A stretch of 64,000 nt of DNA. Source: Gigaspora margarita. Taxonomy: Eukaryota > Glomeromycota > Glomeromycetes > Diversisporales > Gigasporaceae. Below, piece by piece: positions 45,726 through 56,233 of this stretch. A program made the translations under genes and the position numbers. The stretch lies in the NCBI GenBank assembly GCA_009809945.1, contig WTPW01000017.1:705841-769840 (forward strand), read 5' to 3'. The notes below the pieces were generated by a model. That model was not told where the DNA came from and ran no database searches. It saw only the letters and a list, made by a program, of their open reading frames with translations. The first letter of the stretch is position 1. The number at the start of each line of letters is the position of its first letter.

Positions 45726-46208
45726 TAATTGTTCTAATAATTTTGAGTAAGTTAATTAATAATTATTAATGTTAATTATTATTTTTATTAAAAATATTTT
45801 AAATTGTTAATTTTTAGCTTTGTATCTACATACATTATACAATCAGCTGAAGTATCCAGCAAATTTTATACAATTGAAATATTTATGGAAGGTACTTTTC
45901 AAAAATATAATGGTAATAATGGTTATATGGCTAAGGTCCCTTTTGATTTCAATTGGATCCAAACTTTTTCCCACTTTACATATTATTATTCAAAAAAAAG
46001 TGCAATTATCGTTAATATGCAAGGTTGTGGTAAATTATTCACAGATCCACAAATTTACACTTCATATATTACAAATAATGATCAATTTTCAGTTGGCAAT
46101 AGAAATGAAATTGGCATATCTGAATTTTTTATTACACATATTTGCAATGATTATTGTATAAAATTAAATTTAAAAAATTTTAAATTTACAGAAGATAATA
46201 CTATTTAA

Positions 46209-47387
46209 ATGCATATTTAAACAGTATCAACTGTAAGTAATTATTTTAATTTTTTATAAATTTTAAATTTATAAAAAATAAAATATATTGATTTTATCGA
46301 TTATTCTTTTATGATTTTTTATAAATTTGTAAACCAACTTATTATATATATATTATTCTAAAATTAGTATTTTATTGATTAAATAAAAATAACTATTTTA
46401 TAAAGTTAATACAAATAAAATAAAATCTATAAGTAGCTACACAACACAGTTGTACAAAACCAGAAATATTAAATATAGATATAAAGTGACTTTGAAATAT
46501 AGTTGTATTATCTATTGGTACAGATATATAATGCTATAACTTGTCATAAATATGATAAATTATAGTACTTTGGCTATAATTATAACAATTCATAGGATTT
46601 AATGTTAGATCAAAATTTGACTCAAAGATGTATTAGGCTAATTCATTTGTTTTTGATTTTTGCAAAATTTACTAATATATAGAATATACAGTTGTAAAAT
46701 TTACTAACCTATAAAATATATAGTTTGGGGTATAAAAAAAGTTTTATGGTAAAATTATAGGTAAATAAACTAGTTATATATATGATTGTAGTAGGTAGAC
46801 AAACTACATATACTAAGGGCGTGAATTTAGAGAGGTTTAATTGTACTAGTAGTTAAACATGTTCAAATGTTTGTGCTTAATTTTATTTTTTATTTTAGAT
46901 TATTTTATTTAAAAGTTTCAATTAATTATTATCTTTTTAAAAAAAATTAGGTATTGAAACTGTATAGAAAATAATTTTTTTAGTAATTAATCATTTAATG
47001 TGTCTAATAGTTTGATCTATTTGGCTTTATTATTATTCAGATTAAACTATAGTATAAANTAAATTTTGTATAGCTAAATCATTTCAACTCTTAATGACAA
47101 TCTGTTTACCTAGAATATTTCTTAATATATAGGTCAAATTTTTTACCTCCATATTTCAAAAACAATTTGATATATTATAATATCTCATGTTATAAATCAC
47201 ATGGTAGAGTGATTGTGAATATTATTAACAAAATATTGATAGAATTAATTGGAATTAAATGAAATAAATAAGAAAAGATAAGATGTTATCTTTCTTAATT
47301 AGAGATAAAGATTGAAATAATAAAATTAAATGTATAAACCTAAAATGTATAGAATAATTTGAGTACTACNAAGAGAAAATAAGTTTG
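46209..47387. other. AT-rich stretch without a gene
   Basis: No coding signal. Near 46815-46845 a GGGCGTGAATTTAGAGAGG block followed by TTTAATTGTA looks like one end of a pogo-type element, but no matching partner end was found. The rest is AT-rich. Confidence 0.45.
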
Positions 47388-48231
47388 TAGACTTTCAAGT
47401 TTATCTTTTAAATTAATTGGCAAGCAATAGGTTAGATTAAAAATTCAACAAAAACTTTTTCTTGGCATTATAATTAATATTTCTTTTGTAGATATTCAAA
47501 TATAAATAATTTGCATTAAGTTANATCTGTTTCTTTTTTAGAAGTTTAAATAAGATCAACAAAGATTATATAATCTAAAATTAACTAACAAAAAAAAGTA
47601 ACAAATGAATAAAATTTTAATACTATAAATAATTATATTATTATTTATAGGTTAAGTTTTTGATTTTGCATAATATAGACTTTCAAGTTTATCTTTTAAA
47701 TTACCGTAAACTGCTGTATAAAAGACCTGGGTCTCTTACACTCCACCAAAATTAAAATTAATATTAGACCCTGGGTATAGACATGGTGGAGAGTTTGTAC
47801 CATTAGAAGAAAAATTTTAAATAACATACATGTTTTTTCATTCATACTGGGCAGCCTAGATATTTAAAAAAAAACTGCACTTGGTTATTGCAGATTTTGA
47901 GATTCACACCTGGGTCTAGTACATAGAGGGTCTGATATCTGAGGGGGTCTTGTATATGGCAGTTTACAGTAATTGGCAAGCAATAGATTAGATTAAAAAT
48001 TTAACAAAAACTTTTTCTTGGCATTATAATTAATATTTCTTTTGTAGATATTCAAAATATAAATAATTTGCATTAAGTTACATCTGTTTCTTTATTAGAA
48101 GTTTAAATAAAATCAACAGAGATTATATAATCTAAAATTGACTAACAAAAAAAGTAACAGATGAATAAAATTTTAATACTATAAATAATTTATATTATTA
48201 TTTATAGGTTATGTTTTTGATTTTGCATGAC
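47388..48231 (+). repeat. 288-bp tandem duplication, second unit split by a MITE
   Basis: Unit 1 is 47388-47675. Unit 2 is 47676-47703 plus 47972-48231. Both start TAGACTTTCAAGTTTATC and share landmarks AATTGGCAAGCAATAG, CAAAAACTTTTTCTTGGC and GAAGTTTAAATAA with only scattered differences. The MITE at 47704-47969 lies in unit 2 only, so unit 1 is its empty site. No gene. Confidence 0.93.
47704..47969. mobile_element. CCGTAAACTGC MITE, copy 2
   Basis: CCGTAAACTGCTGTATA and TATATGGCAGTTTACAG with TA on both sides (47702-47703, 47970-47971). Unit 1 of the host duplication reads AAATTAATTGG at this point, the filled site AAATTA-element-TAATTGG, so TA is duplicated. Inverted relative to copy 1 at 10702-10960; interior landmarks GGCAGCCTAGATATTTAAA, TCTAGTACATAG and GGTGGAGAGTTTGTACC are shared. 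Confidence 0.95.
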
Positions 48232-48909
48232 ATAGTGGTACAGTTACTTATTTATATTTATTATAACTTCAACTATTATACTTTAAAACTGTCTAAAAAA
48301 ATTATCTGTTCATTTAACAGTTTAACTTAGTTAATTTAATATTATTTCAAAGTTTGAGCCAAAGAACAATATCATTTAAACATTAACCAAAAAATTTTAT
48401 TATCTAATCAAATCAAAATTTAAAGGTAAAAATATCTAAACTCTAAAACTAACATTATTCTATCTAAGCAGAAGCAAAATTTTATGAGATAAAATGTTTA
48501 ACCCTTAATTATTTGATATTTCTTAATTTTTAATATGCCTATTTTTTAAATATTTTTAGTATCTTTTGAATTATAATTAGAGTAACTTGATATACTATAT
48601 ATCACATATTGATCATACCATATTGGAATTCTTGTTTTTAATTTTTTAGCAATAATTCTACACAATGGATAAATGTTATAATATTTAGTATGAAAATATA
48701 TATTTAGAATAAAAAAAAAACAAATTAAAAAGTAAAATAAAATGAACAAAAAATGTGTTTATATAAAAAAATATAAAAGTTATAATCAATCTAAAATGTA
48801 TCTGAAATATATAAAAAAAGTGCTTAGATAAAAAAAATATAGAAAGTGATTAATAAACCTGAAACAAAAATTTCAAAAAAGTGTATCACAAGTGACAGAT
48901 GAGAGTAAT
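48232..48909. other. AT-rich stretch before the LINE
   Basis: No coding signal on either strand. It could be the decayed 5' part of the LINE, but no motif supports that. Confidence 0.4.
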
Positions 48910-50765
48910 TACAAGTTTTTGGTTTGATGAACCTATTCAAAACAGAGAATGGCATAAATCAAGATGAGGTAGCATCTTTGTTAATATGGAAAATTTTTTA
49001 TAACCCACTGCTGTGTAAAGTACAAAGCAATAAACAGATTGGGTATGAGGCAACTGTACAAATTCTTTGTAATTTGGTCACTGGTATAATATGAGTAAAG
49101 GGTTAGACAGGTAGTAGTGGCATATGCAGATAATACAACTTGGTAAGTGAAGAAAAAAAAAAGAAATAGAAAAAATCTTAAGTATTGTGAGTGCTTTTTT
49201 TTACATCAATGGGATTCAACTAAATGAAAAAAGTGCAAATTAATAGTTTTAAATAGTAAAAAAGAAGATAAGGCTAAGATAAAAATCAATAACAAAACTG
49301 TTAAAGCAACGAAAAAAAACAGTATGAATGAGAATATTGAGTATTTGGTTAAGTAGTAGAATGAAAAATTGCTAGTAAGAGAAAAAGCAAGAGAAATAGT
49401 AAAACAAATAATATTGGTGGTTTGATACAAAAAGATAATAGCAAGCCTGCTTGCATATATCAACAATATATATATAATCCAAAATTGTGTTATATCTTAT
49501 AGGTCTCAAAGCTTAGCAATAGTGCATTACAAAGAATACATTAGCCTTTTTAAGATTCTTTAAAAAAAATAGAAATACCACAAACAACAACTAATTATGT
49601 AGTGACTCACAAGAATATTGGTAGATGCAAAATTCTAAAGCAGAAACATTTTACTAGACAAATGGTTGTGCTTTAGAATTGACTAAATAATAAGAGTGTT
49701 GAAAGTAATATAATTAAAATAAAATTAAACAAAGTTTGCTTAATGCATAATTAGTCAAATGTGAATAGATACAGCAAAGAATCATGGTCTTAAAAAGCTT
49801 TAAAAAGTGAATTTAATATGTTTAACACTAATAAAAGCAAAAGAAATAGATTTGGAACTGGGCTTCAAATATAAAATATAGGAGATATTAGAAGAAGGTT
49901 CAATGGTTAAAGAAATTTTAGTAGAAACAGAGAATGCCCTACTAACAAAGAATTTTAAAAGGCTTAATATATTCTATATAAGACAGCTGATTGATTAGAA
50001 AGAAAAGAAGTTATTGTTATAGTAGTAGTCAAAAAAGAGTCATTAAAGGAACAGTAGCAAAGTGGTTTAAAGAAATTAAGAATGCAATCTTAGAAAGCAG
50101 AATGAGTAGATAGTTCAAACCAAATTTTCAAGTAGAAGACTGAATACAAAAACATTCAGTTTGGAAAAGACAAGGGTATCAGATAACAAGATACAGAAAA
50201 AATAGTTATTATATAGAGAAAAGAAAAATAAGCCCATAGTAAAAAAGATAAAAAAAGAAGTTTATTAATGACATAGTGTTATGTTACAGAAGAAGAGTTT
50301 TACATAATCTAGAATTTAAAAGGTGTAGAGACAAAAAAAAAAAGAAGATATAGATGCAGGCAAAAAAAGTAGTAACTTGCCTCTTATAGCTATGAGAAAG
50401 AGAAAAAAGAAGAATGTATTCACTATCAAAAAGTTTGCTTAGTGCTGTGATAGAAAGAAAGAAGCAAAAGTTAATAGAATCTAAGCAAGCAGTAGAGAAA
50501 GTAAAAATTAAGAGCTAGATATTAAGTTAATAAAAAAGCAAGGTTTTGATAATAAAATAAAAAATATTTGAAGATACAATTGGAACAGAACAAAGAAAGA
50601 GAAAAAGCAGATTTTTGTTTTATACAAATACATTTTTGAGAATAAAGAATAAACTAGCAAAGATGGTTCAAGTTGGGTTTCAGTTAATTTGAAAAATGAA
50701 TTGATATTAGAAGAGATTGTTTTAGAGTAGAGAACTGGGCTTCATCAATGGACCAGAAGTTGTAG

Positions 50766-50946
50766 AGGACCCCGAAATATACATAGATAGGTCAGGTATG
50801 AGTTTGCTTATTTTTGAGGTTTTTTATGCAGATCTTTTCCATTTATAGTAATTTTTTTGCTTATTTTTGAAGTTTTTTCTGCAGATCTTTCCTTTTTTAG
50901 TAACCCTATAATTAACCTGACCTATCTATGTATATTTCGGGGTCCT
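50766..50946. mobile_element. 181-bp MITE with 8-bp TSD, copy 2, in the LINE RNase H domain
   Basis: AGGACCCCGAAATATACATA and TATGTATATTTCGGGGTCCT are near-perfect TIRs, flanked by AGTTGTAG (50758-50765) and AGATGTAG (50947-50954), a 7/8 duplication. Removing it restores EVVAVLLGILTVP, the RAELxAV block of RNase H. Same length and interior as 42346-42526. Confidence 0.92.
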
Positions 50947-51601
50947 AGATGTAGCAGTATTGCTAGGTATATTAACAGTGCCATATAATAGTAAAGTAGT
51001 CATTAAAACAGATAGTGCAACTACAATAGCAGGTATTTGGAAGAAGCTAAACCTTTATGAAGCAAAGAAATGGGTTAAGCAAAAGAACTATACTATTTTA
51101 ATAAATATCAAGGATACATTAATAAGTAAAAAATAAACTTAGTATTAGAAAAAGTCAAAGGTCATAGCAATAAGAAATTAAATGATAGAGCAAATTTATT
51201 GATAAAAGAAAAAACAAAGAAGGAAGAATGTATAGAAGCAAGTATAGTAAACAACTTGTAAATTAAAAGTTACCTTAAATGAAAACAAAGTTTTATGCAA
51301 ATAAATATGTGAACATTTTTTAAGAAGGCTTTTTAGATGCGAACAGGTGCAAGACTAGCATATTTCAAAACAATACAATGCATAAAACAAGATGATAGAA
51401 AAGTAAGCTTCAATAGGCAGTTTATAAAGTCACATATGAAAAAGTTTATAGGAATTAGATGTACATTATTTAGAAAGAGCAAAAGACTGTCCTTTTGTTA
51501 TATTGATAAGAGTACAATTAGCTACATATTCATTTTTGGTTCAAATGCCTAATAGATAAATTACCAGTACTAAAAAGTTAAAGTCATAAAGGCCAGAGAT
51601 A

Positions 51602-53039
51602 GTGCTCCTAGGTCCAGTCTGGGTCTGGTCTAGTCCGGGTCTGACCAGGGATCAGACCAAACTCAGACTCTAAATTTTACCAATTTCAAACTTCAGACTT
51701 AACTATGAGTCCAATCTAGGTCTGGTTTGAAGTCTGCAAATTAGTTTGAGCTAGAACAAAATTATATGTATTTTTTGATACTTAACAATCTTACTTAGTG
51801 CATTTTGTTAGATTAATTAGTAAAATTTTATGAATTATAAGATTTTATAGAATTTTATTAATAAAATTCTATAAACTCTTATAATTTGCAAATTTTTATT
51901 AATTAATTCTAACAAAATGCATTAAATAAACTTGATTAGCACCTAAAAATGCATTATAATAGCAGTTTGATTTTTATTTTACTTTAAATTTGGAAAAAAG
52001 ATGTATAATTTTGGATTTTTGATCAAAAAAAGTCAAATTTAAGCATCTTTCTCTAAATTTTAAGTAAAATAAAAAATACTACTAAATTAATATATTTTTA
52101 GGTGCTAAACAAGTTTACTTAGTATGCTTTGTTAAAATTAATTAATAAAATTTGTGAATTATAAAATTTTATAAAATTTTATTAATTAAATTCTATAAAA
52201 TCTTATGGTTCACAAATTTTTATTAATTAATTCTAACAAAGTGCACTAAGTAAACTTGTTCAGCACCTAAAAATATATTAAATTGGCAGTATTATTTTTA
52301 TTTTACTTGAAATTTGGAGAAAATATATTTAAATTTGACTTTTTTGATCAAAAAATCCAAAATTATATACCTTTTCTCCAAATTTAAAGTAATATAAAAA
52401 TGACACTACTAATTTAATATATTTTTAGGTTCTAAACAAGTTTACTTAGTATGTTTTGTTAGAATTAATTAATAAAAATTTGTAAATTTTAAGACTTTAT
52501 AGAATTTTACTAATAAAATTCTATAAAATCTTACGATTCACAAAATTTTACTAATTAATTCTAACTTAATGCACAAGGAAACTTTTTTAGCATCTAAAAA
52601 TATATTAAATCAGCAGCATAGTTTTTATTTTACTTGAAATTTGGAGATAAGATATTAAAATTTGTCTTTTTTGATCAAAAATCTAAAATTATACATCAAA
52701 TTTCTAAATTTCAAGTAAAATAAAAACAAATCTGCTGTTTTAATACATTTTAGGTGCTAATCAAGTTTACTTAGTACATTTTGTTAGAATTAATTAGTAA
52801 ATATTTGTGAGACTTTATAGAATTTTATTAATAAAATTTTATAAAATCTTATTGCTAATTTATTCTAATAAAATGCACTAAATAAACTTGTTCAGAGCCA
52901 AAAATTACATATAATTATATTTAGACTCAAACCAGTCTGCAAACTTTGGACAGACCCAAACCAAACTCATATTTGACTAAAAAGTCTAAATATAAAAGTC
53001 TAAGTCTGGTCTGAAAATTAGTTCAGTTTGTAGAAGCAC
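51602..53039. mobile_element. GTGNTCCT-family TIR element in the LINE (TA duplication)
   Basis: Left end GTGCTCCTAGGTCCAGTC, right end GACTGAAC-type arm closing with GAAGCAC; TA at 51600-51601 and 53040-53041. Subterminal arms are made of GGTCTGG / CAGACCAAAC motifs analogous to GTTCGAGT in the 651-3590 member. The interior (51780-52900) consists of about four palindromic units with TTTTATAGAATTTTATTAAT and GTTTACTTAGT, so the centre is itself a tandem array of inverted repeats. It carries no gene fragment. Removal joins the LINE C-terminal region. Confidence 0.82.
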
Positions 53040-53834
53040 TAGCTAGAGACATACATATCATCCAAGTATATCACTTGTAATGAAGAAAAAACTAATGACC
53101 ATTTAATGGGTACAGTATATATAGAATATAACAATTAAAGGAGCATTGTACAAGTGGTTGAAAGAAGTGCAAAGAAAAATAGATATAAAGATATTAAAGG
53201 AATTTGTACTTAAGAAGATTATCAAGAAAGAATAGAAGTTAAAAAGAATTTGACAAAAGGACTATTTGAGATAAGCACCTGTGAAGATTAAAAATAAGAG
53301 GATTCACAAGCAAAAAGATAAAGCTTTGTTCAATAATTTTGTAGAAAAATAGATATCATAGAGTTAGAGTTTGAAAAAAAAAAGTGAATTACAATGAAAA
53401 AAGAAGAACAAGAAAGAAAAGTTGAAGGAATATAGAAAGTAGCAATAAAATAGTATATCAAGAGTAGTATAAAGCCATTTTAGTTTAACTCTTTATGGGG
53501 CTAATATAGTCTTCTACCTTACCTGTAAGGTGGTACAACAGATTGTACTAAGGTTGCTTACAAAGTAATCATGTAATGCCAGACCTATTATATGTAGATA
53601 AATAGATAATAACTCTGTTATAAATTATTTATCATAAAATAAAAGTACTGACAAAACTGTCAAAAAATTAAAAAAAAAATAAACCTAAATATATCTGAAA
53701 CATATAGAATAATACCAAGAGAAATAAAATATAGTACCATGATTCAAGCTTATTTATTATTCATCAAATTTAACTTTTAAAAGTATATAATATTATACAT
53801 AAGTATCTAAATAACTTATTTAATAAAAATTATT

Positions 53835-53931
53835 TTTTAATATTTAGTCTAAATCTGGTCTGAAAATTAGATCAGAATCAGACTTGCTGAAGTTTGATTC
53901 GAGTTCAGTCTGTAAAAGTACTAGTATTACT
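53835..53931. repeat. Single GTGNTCCT-family arm
   Basis: The segment has the GGTCTGAAAATTAGATCAG and GAGTTCAGTCTG motifs of a family arm and ends AAAAGTAC followed by TA (53932-53933), matching an outer terminus. No partner end was recognised, so this is a truncated or solo end just 3' of the LINE relic. Confidence 0.5.
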
Positions 53932-53939
53932 ATCCTTAT

Positions 53940-54175
53940 ATTCATGTTATATTTGAAAGTAGAATTTAAAAATTTAATTTTAAAGACTAAAAACTCAAAA
54001 AATTTAAAAATTTAAAAATTTACAATTTAAGAATTCAAAAATTCAAAAAATATAAAAAAAATTTAAATTTTAAAAACTTAAAAATTTTTTAACCAATTTC
54101 TAAAACATAAAAAAACTCAAAAACTTACAAATATAAATCTTTAAAACTTTAAAAAACTCAAAAACTTAAAAAAAT
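53940..54175. repeat. Low-complexity AAAAACTC/AAATTT tract
   Basis: Simple AAAACTCAAAA / TTTAAAAATTT units, the complement of the style seen at 31.5-33.3 kb. No coding content. Confidence 0.6.
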
Positions 54176-54176
54176 A

Positions 54177-56233
54177 CAGTGTTCTATTTGGGCCAAAATT
54201 ATAGTAATTTAATTGCCAAATATAAAGTATGGTTTATAAAACCATGTAATTTACTTTTGTATAATCTAACACTTGTTTGTAGGAAAACCAAATTTCAAAT
54301 TTTATATATTTGAAAATTAAATTGCTATATTTATAAGGTTTAAAAGTAGGGTGAGCAATTTTTATTTTTAATAGTAATCACTTACAAATATAATAAAATT
54401 GATTTTTATATTTTTACTATTTAATTTGACTAAATTATACCAAATTTGTCTAAGTTATACAATATAAATAATATATAATCATCATCTGATTTCAATTGAA
54501 TGTTATTGTAAAAAATTAGTAATATGATTATTATTAAAAATGAAGATTGTTTACCCTACTCAAAATTTTTTTAAATTTCAAATTTGTATTTTCAAATTTT
54601 CAAATTTTTCAAATTTCTAATTTTTGAATTTTCAAAGTATAGAATATTAAAATTTCAAAATTTCAAAATTTCAAATTTTGAAATTTGAAATTGTTAAATT
54701 TTAAAATTTTAAAGTTTTTAAAATTTGAAAGTTTAAAAAATTTGAATATTCAATATTTGAAAAAATTGAAAAATCCAAAAATTGAAAAATTCAAAAATTG
54801 AAAAATTCAAAAATTCTAATTATTGTAATTTAATTGCCAAATATAAAATGTGGATTGTGCAGACCACATGACTTTAAATTTTGTATAACCCAATACATGT
54901 TCATAAATAAGCCAAACTTTGAATATCACATAACAATAATACATATTTGGATTAAATTACTTTCAAATTTCAAATTTGCATTTCAAATTTTTAAATTTTT
55001 TCAAATTTTTAATTTCGAATTTTAAATTTTAAATTTTTTTAAATTTTTGAAATTTAAAAGTTTTTAAAATTTGAAAGTTTGAAAAATTTGAAAATTTGAA
55101 ATTTGAAAACTTAAAAATTTAAAAACTCAAATTAAAATTCAAAAATTCAAAAATTCAAAATTGAAAAAATCCAAAAATTGAAAATCCAAAAATTGAAAAA
55201 TTCAAAAATTAAAAAATTCAAAAATTGAAAAATTCAAAAATTGAAAATTTGAAAATTTAAACTTCTAATATAGAAATTTAATTGCTAAATATTAAGTATG
55301 GATTGTGACTTTAAATTTTGTATAACCAATACATGTTTATCAAAAAGCCAAATTGCAAATATCATATGACTATTATATATATTTAGAAATTAAATTACTA
55401 TATTTAGAAGGCTTAAACATTTCAAATTTTTAATTTTTAAATTTTCAAATTTTAAATTTTAGAATTTCAAATTTTCAAATTTTTAAATTTTTGAAATTTG
55501 AAATTGTTCAAATTTTGAAAATTTAAAAATTTTAAACTCAAATTGAAAATCCAAAACAAAAAAAAATTCAAAAATTGAAAAATCCAAAAATTGAAAATTC
55601 AAAAATTAAAAATTCAAAAATTGAAAAATTTAAAAACTCAAATTGAAAATTCAAAAATTCAACAAAATTCAATAATTAAAAAATTGAAAATTTAAAGTTC
55701 TAATTATAGTAGTTTAATTGCCTAATATAAAGTGTCGATTATGCAAACCACGTAACTTTAAATTTTGTATAACCAAATACATATTTATAAAAAAGCCAAA
55801 TTTCAAATATCATGTGACTATTATACATATTTGGAAATTAAATCACTATATTTGGAAGGTTTAAACTTTTCAAATTTTTAATTTTCAATTTTTTTAAATT
55901 TGAAATTTTAAAATTTCAAATTTTCAAATTTTTAAATTTTTGAAATTTGAAATTGTTAAATTTTAAAAATTTTAGTTTTTAAAATTTAAAAGTTTGAAAA
56001 ATTTGAAAATTCCAATATTGCAAATTTAAAATTTAAACTCAAATAAAAAATTTAGAAATTAAAAATTTCAAAAATGGAAAAATCCAAAAATTGAAAAATC
56101 CAAAAATTGAAAAATTCAAAAATTAAAAAATTCTAAAATTAAAATATTCAAAGATTAAAATCTCTAAAATTTAAAAAATTAACAATTTAAACTTCTAATT
56201 ATAGCAGGTTATGCATATAGTATTCTATTTGCA
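54177..56233 (+). repeat. Tandem array of about 0.44-kb units with a TIR-like left end
   Basis: The left border CAGTGTTCTATTTGGGCC after TA is the same terminus as in low-complexity elements A and B. Four to five units follow, starting near 54204, 54825, 55273, 55709 and a partial at 56204, each with TTTAATTGCC, TTTAAATTTTGTATAACC, AAAAAGCCAAATT and ACTATATTTGGAAGG, then A/T-only filler. The first unit contains a MITE. The array plus copy B may be one composite element ending at 57813. Confidence 0.7.
54349..54556. mobile_element. GGGTGARC MITE, copy 2
   Basis: GGGTGAGCAATTTTTATTTT and AAAATGAAGATTGTTTACCC are inverted, with TA on each side (54347-54348, 54557-54558); 208 bp. The neighbouring tandem units lack it. 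Interior shared with 39186-39387. Confidence 0.85.

Larger units (their letters stand above)
43923..46208 (+). pseudogene. Alpha-kinase gene, eight exons, broken by a MITE and a frameshift
   Basis: Exons fit GT-AG introns with matching phases: 43923-44030, 44084-44179, 44262-44345, 44814-44944, 45019-45073, 45156-45269, 45333-45746 (holding a MITE) and 45818-46208. Exons 1-5 give a low-complexity acidic/asparagine-rich N-terminus. Exons 6-8 give an alpha-kinase (MHCK/eEF2K, PF02816-type) domain: EEEPFASEDFRKAFKS, catalytic-lysine segment NILVVKQYL, FMEGTFQKYNGNNGY, FSHFTYYYSKKSA, VNMQG (the usual D of DLQG is N), TDPQIYTSY, and zinc-site FFITHICNDYC. These kinases phosphorylate Ser/Thr in the cytosol. 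An AT duplication near 45498 shifts the frame and the MITE adds stops, so the copy is probably dead. The N-terminal start was not found; exon 1 may not be first. Confidence 0.85.
48910..53600 (+). pseudogene. LINE (non-LTR retrotransposon) relic: RT, RNase H and C-terminal zinc motif
   Basis: Frames are heavily broken, but blocks follow in order: RT motif-B region NQDEVASLLIWKIFYNPLL (about 48950-49015), motif C VVAYADNTTW at about 49114 (YADD changed to YADN), EEIEKILSIVSAFF (about 49165). RNase H parts are AVLLGILTVP, KTDSATTIAGIW and EKVKGHSNKKLNDRANLL (50960-51210). After an insertion, CNEEKTNDHLMG (about 53075) and NSLWG...GGTTDCTKVAYKVIM (about 53490-53570) resemble the C-terminus of RNase H-bearing LINEs in these fungi. 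A 181-bp MITE (50766-50946) and a TIR element (51602-53039) split it. ORF1, poly-A tail and target duplication were not identified. Confidence 0.82.

Noticed and set aside
45820..46161. Alternative 113-codon frame over the last alpha-kinase exon
   Set aside because: The other frame contains the full set of alpha-kinase motifs and joins the preceding exon in phase.
46815..46845. Complete pogo-like element downstream of the alpha-kinase gene
   Set aside because: Only one end-like sequence (TACAATTAAACCTCTC on the minus strand) was found; no matching partner end.
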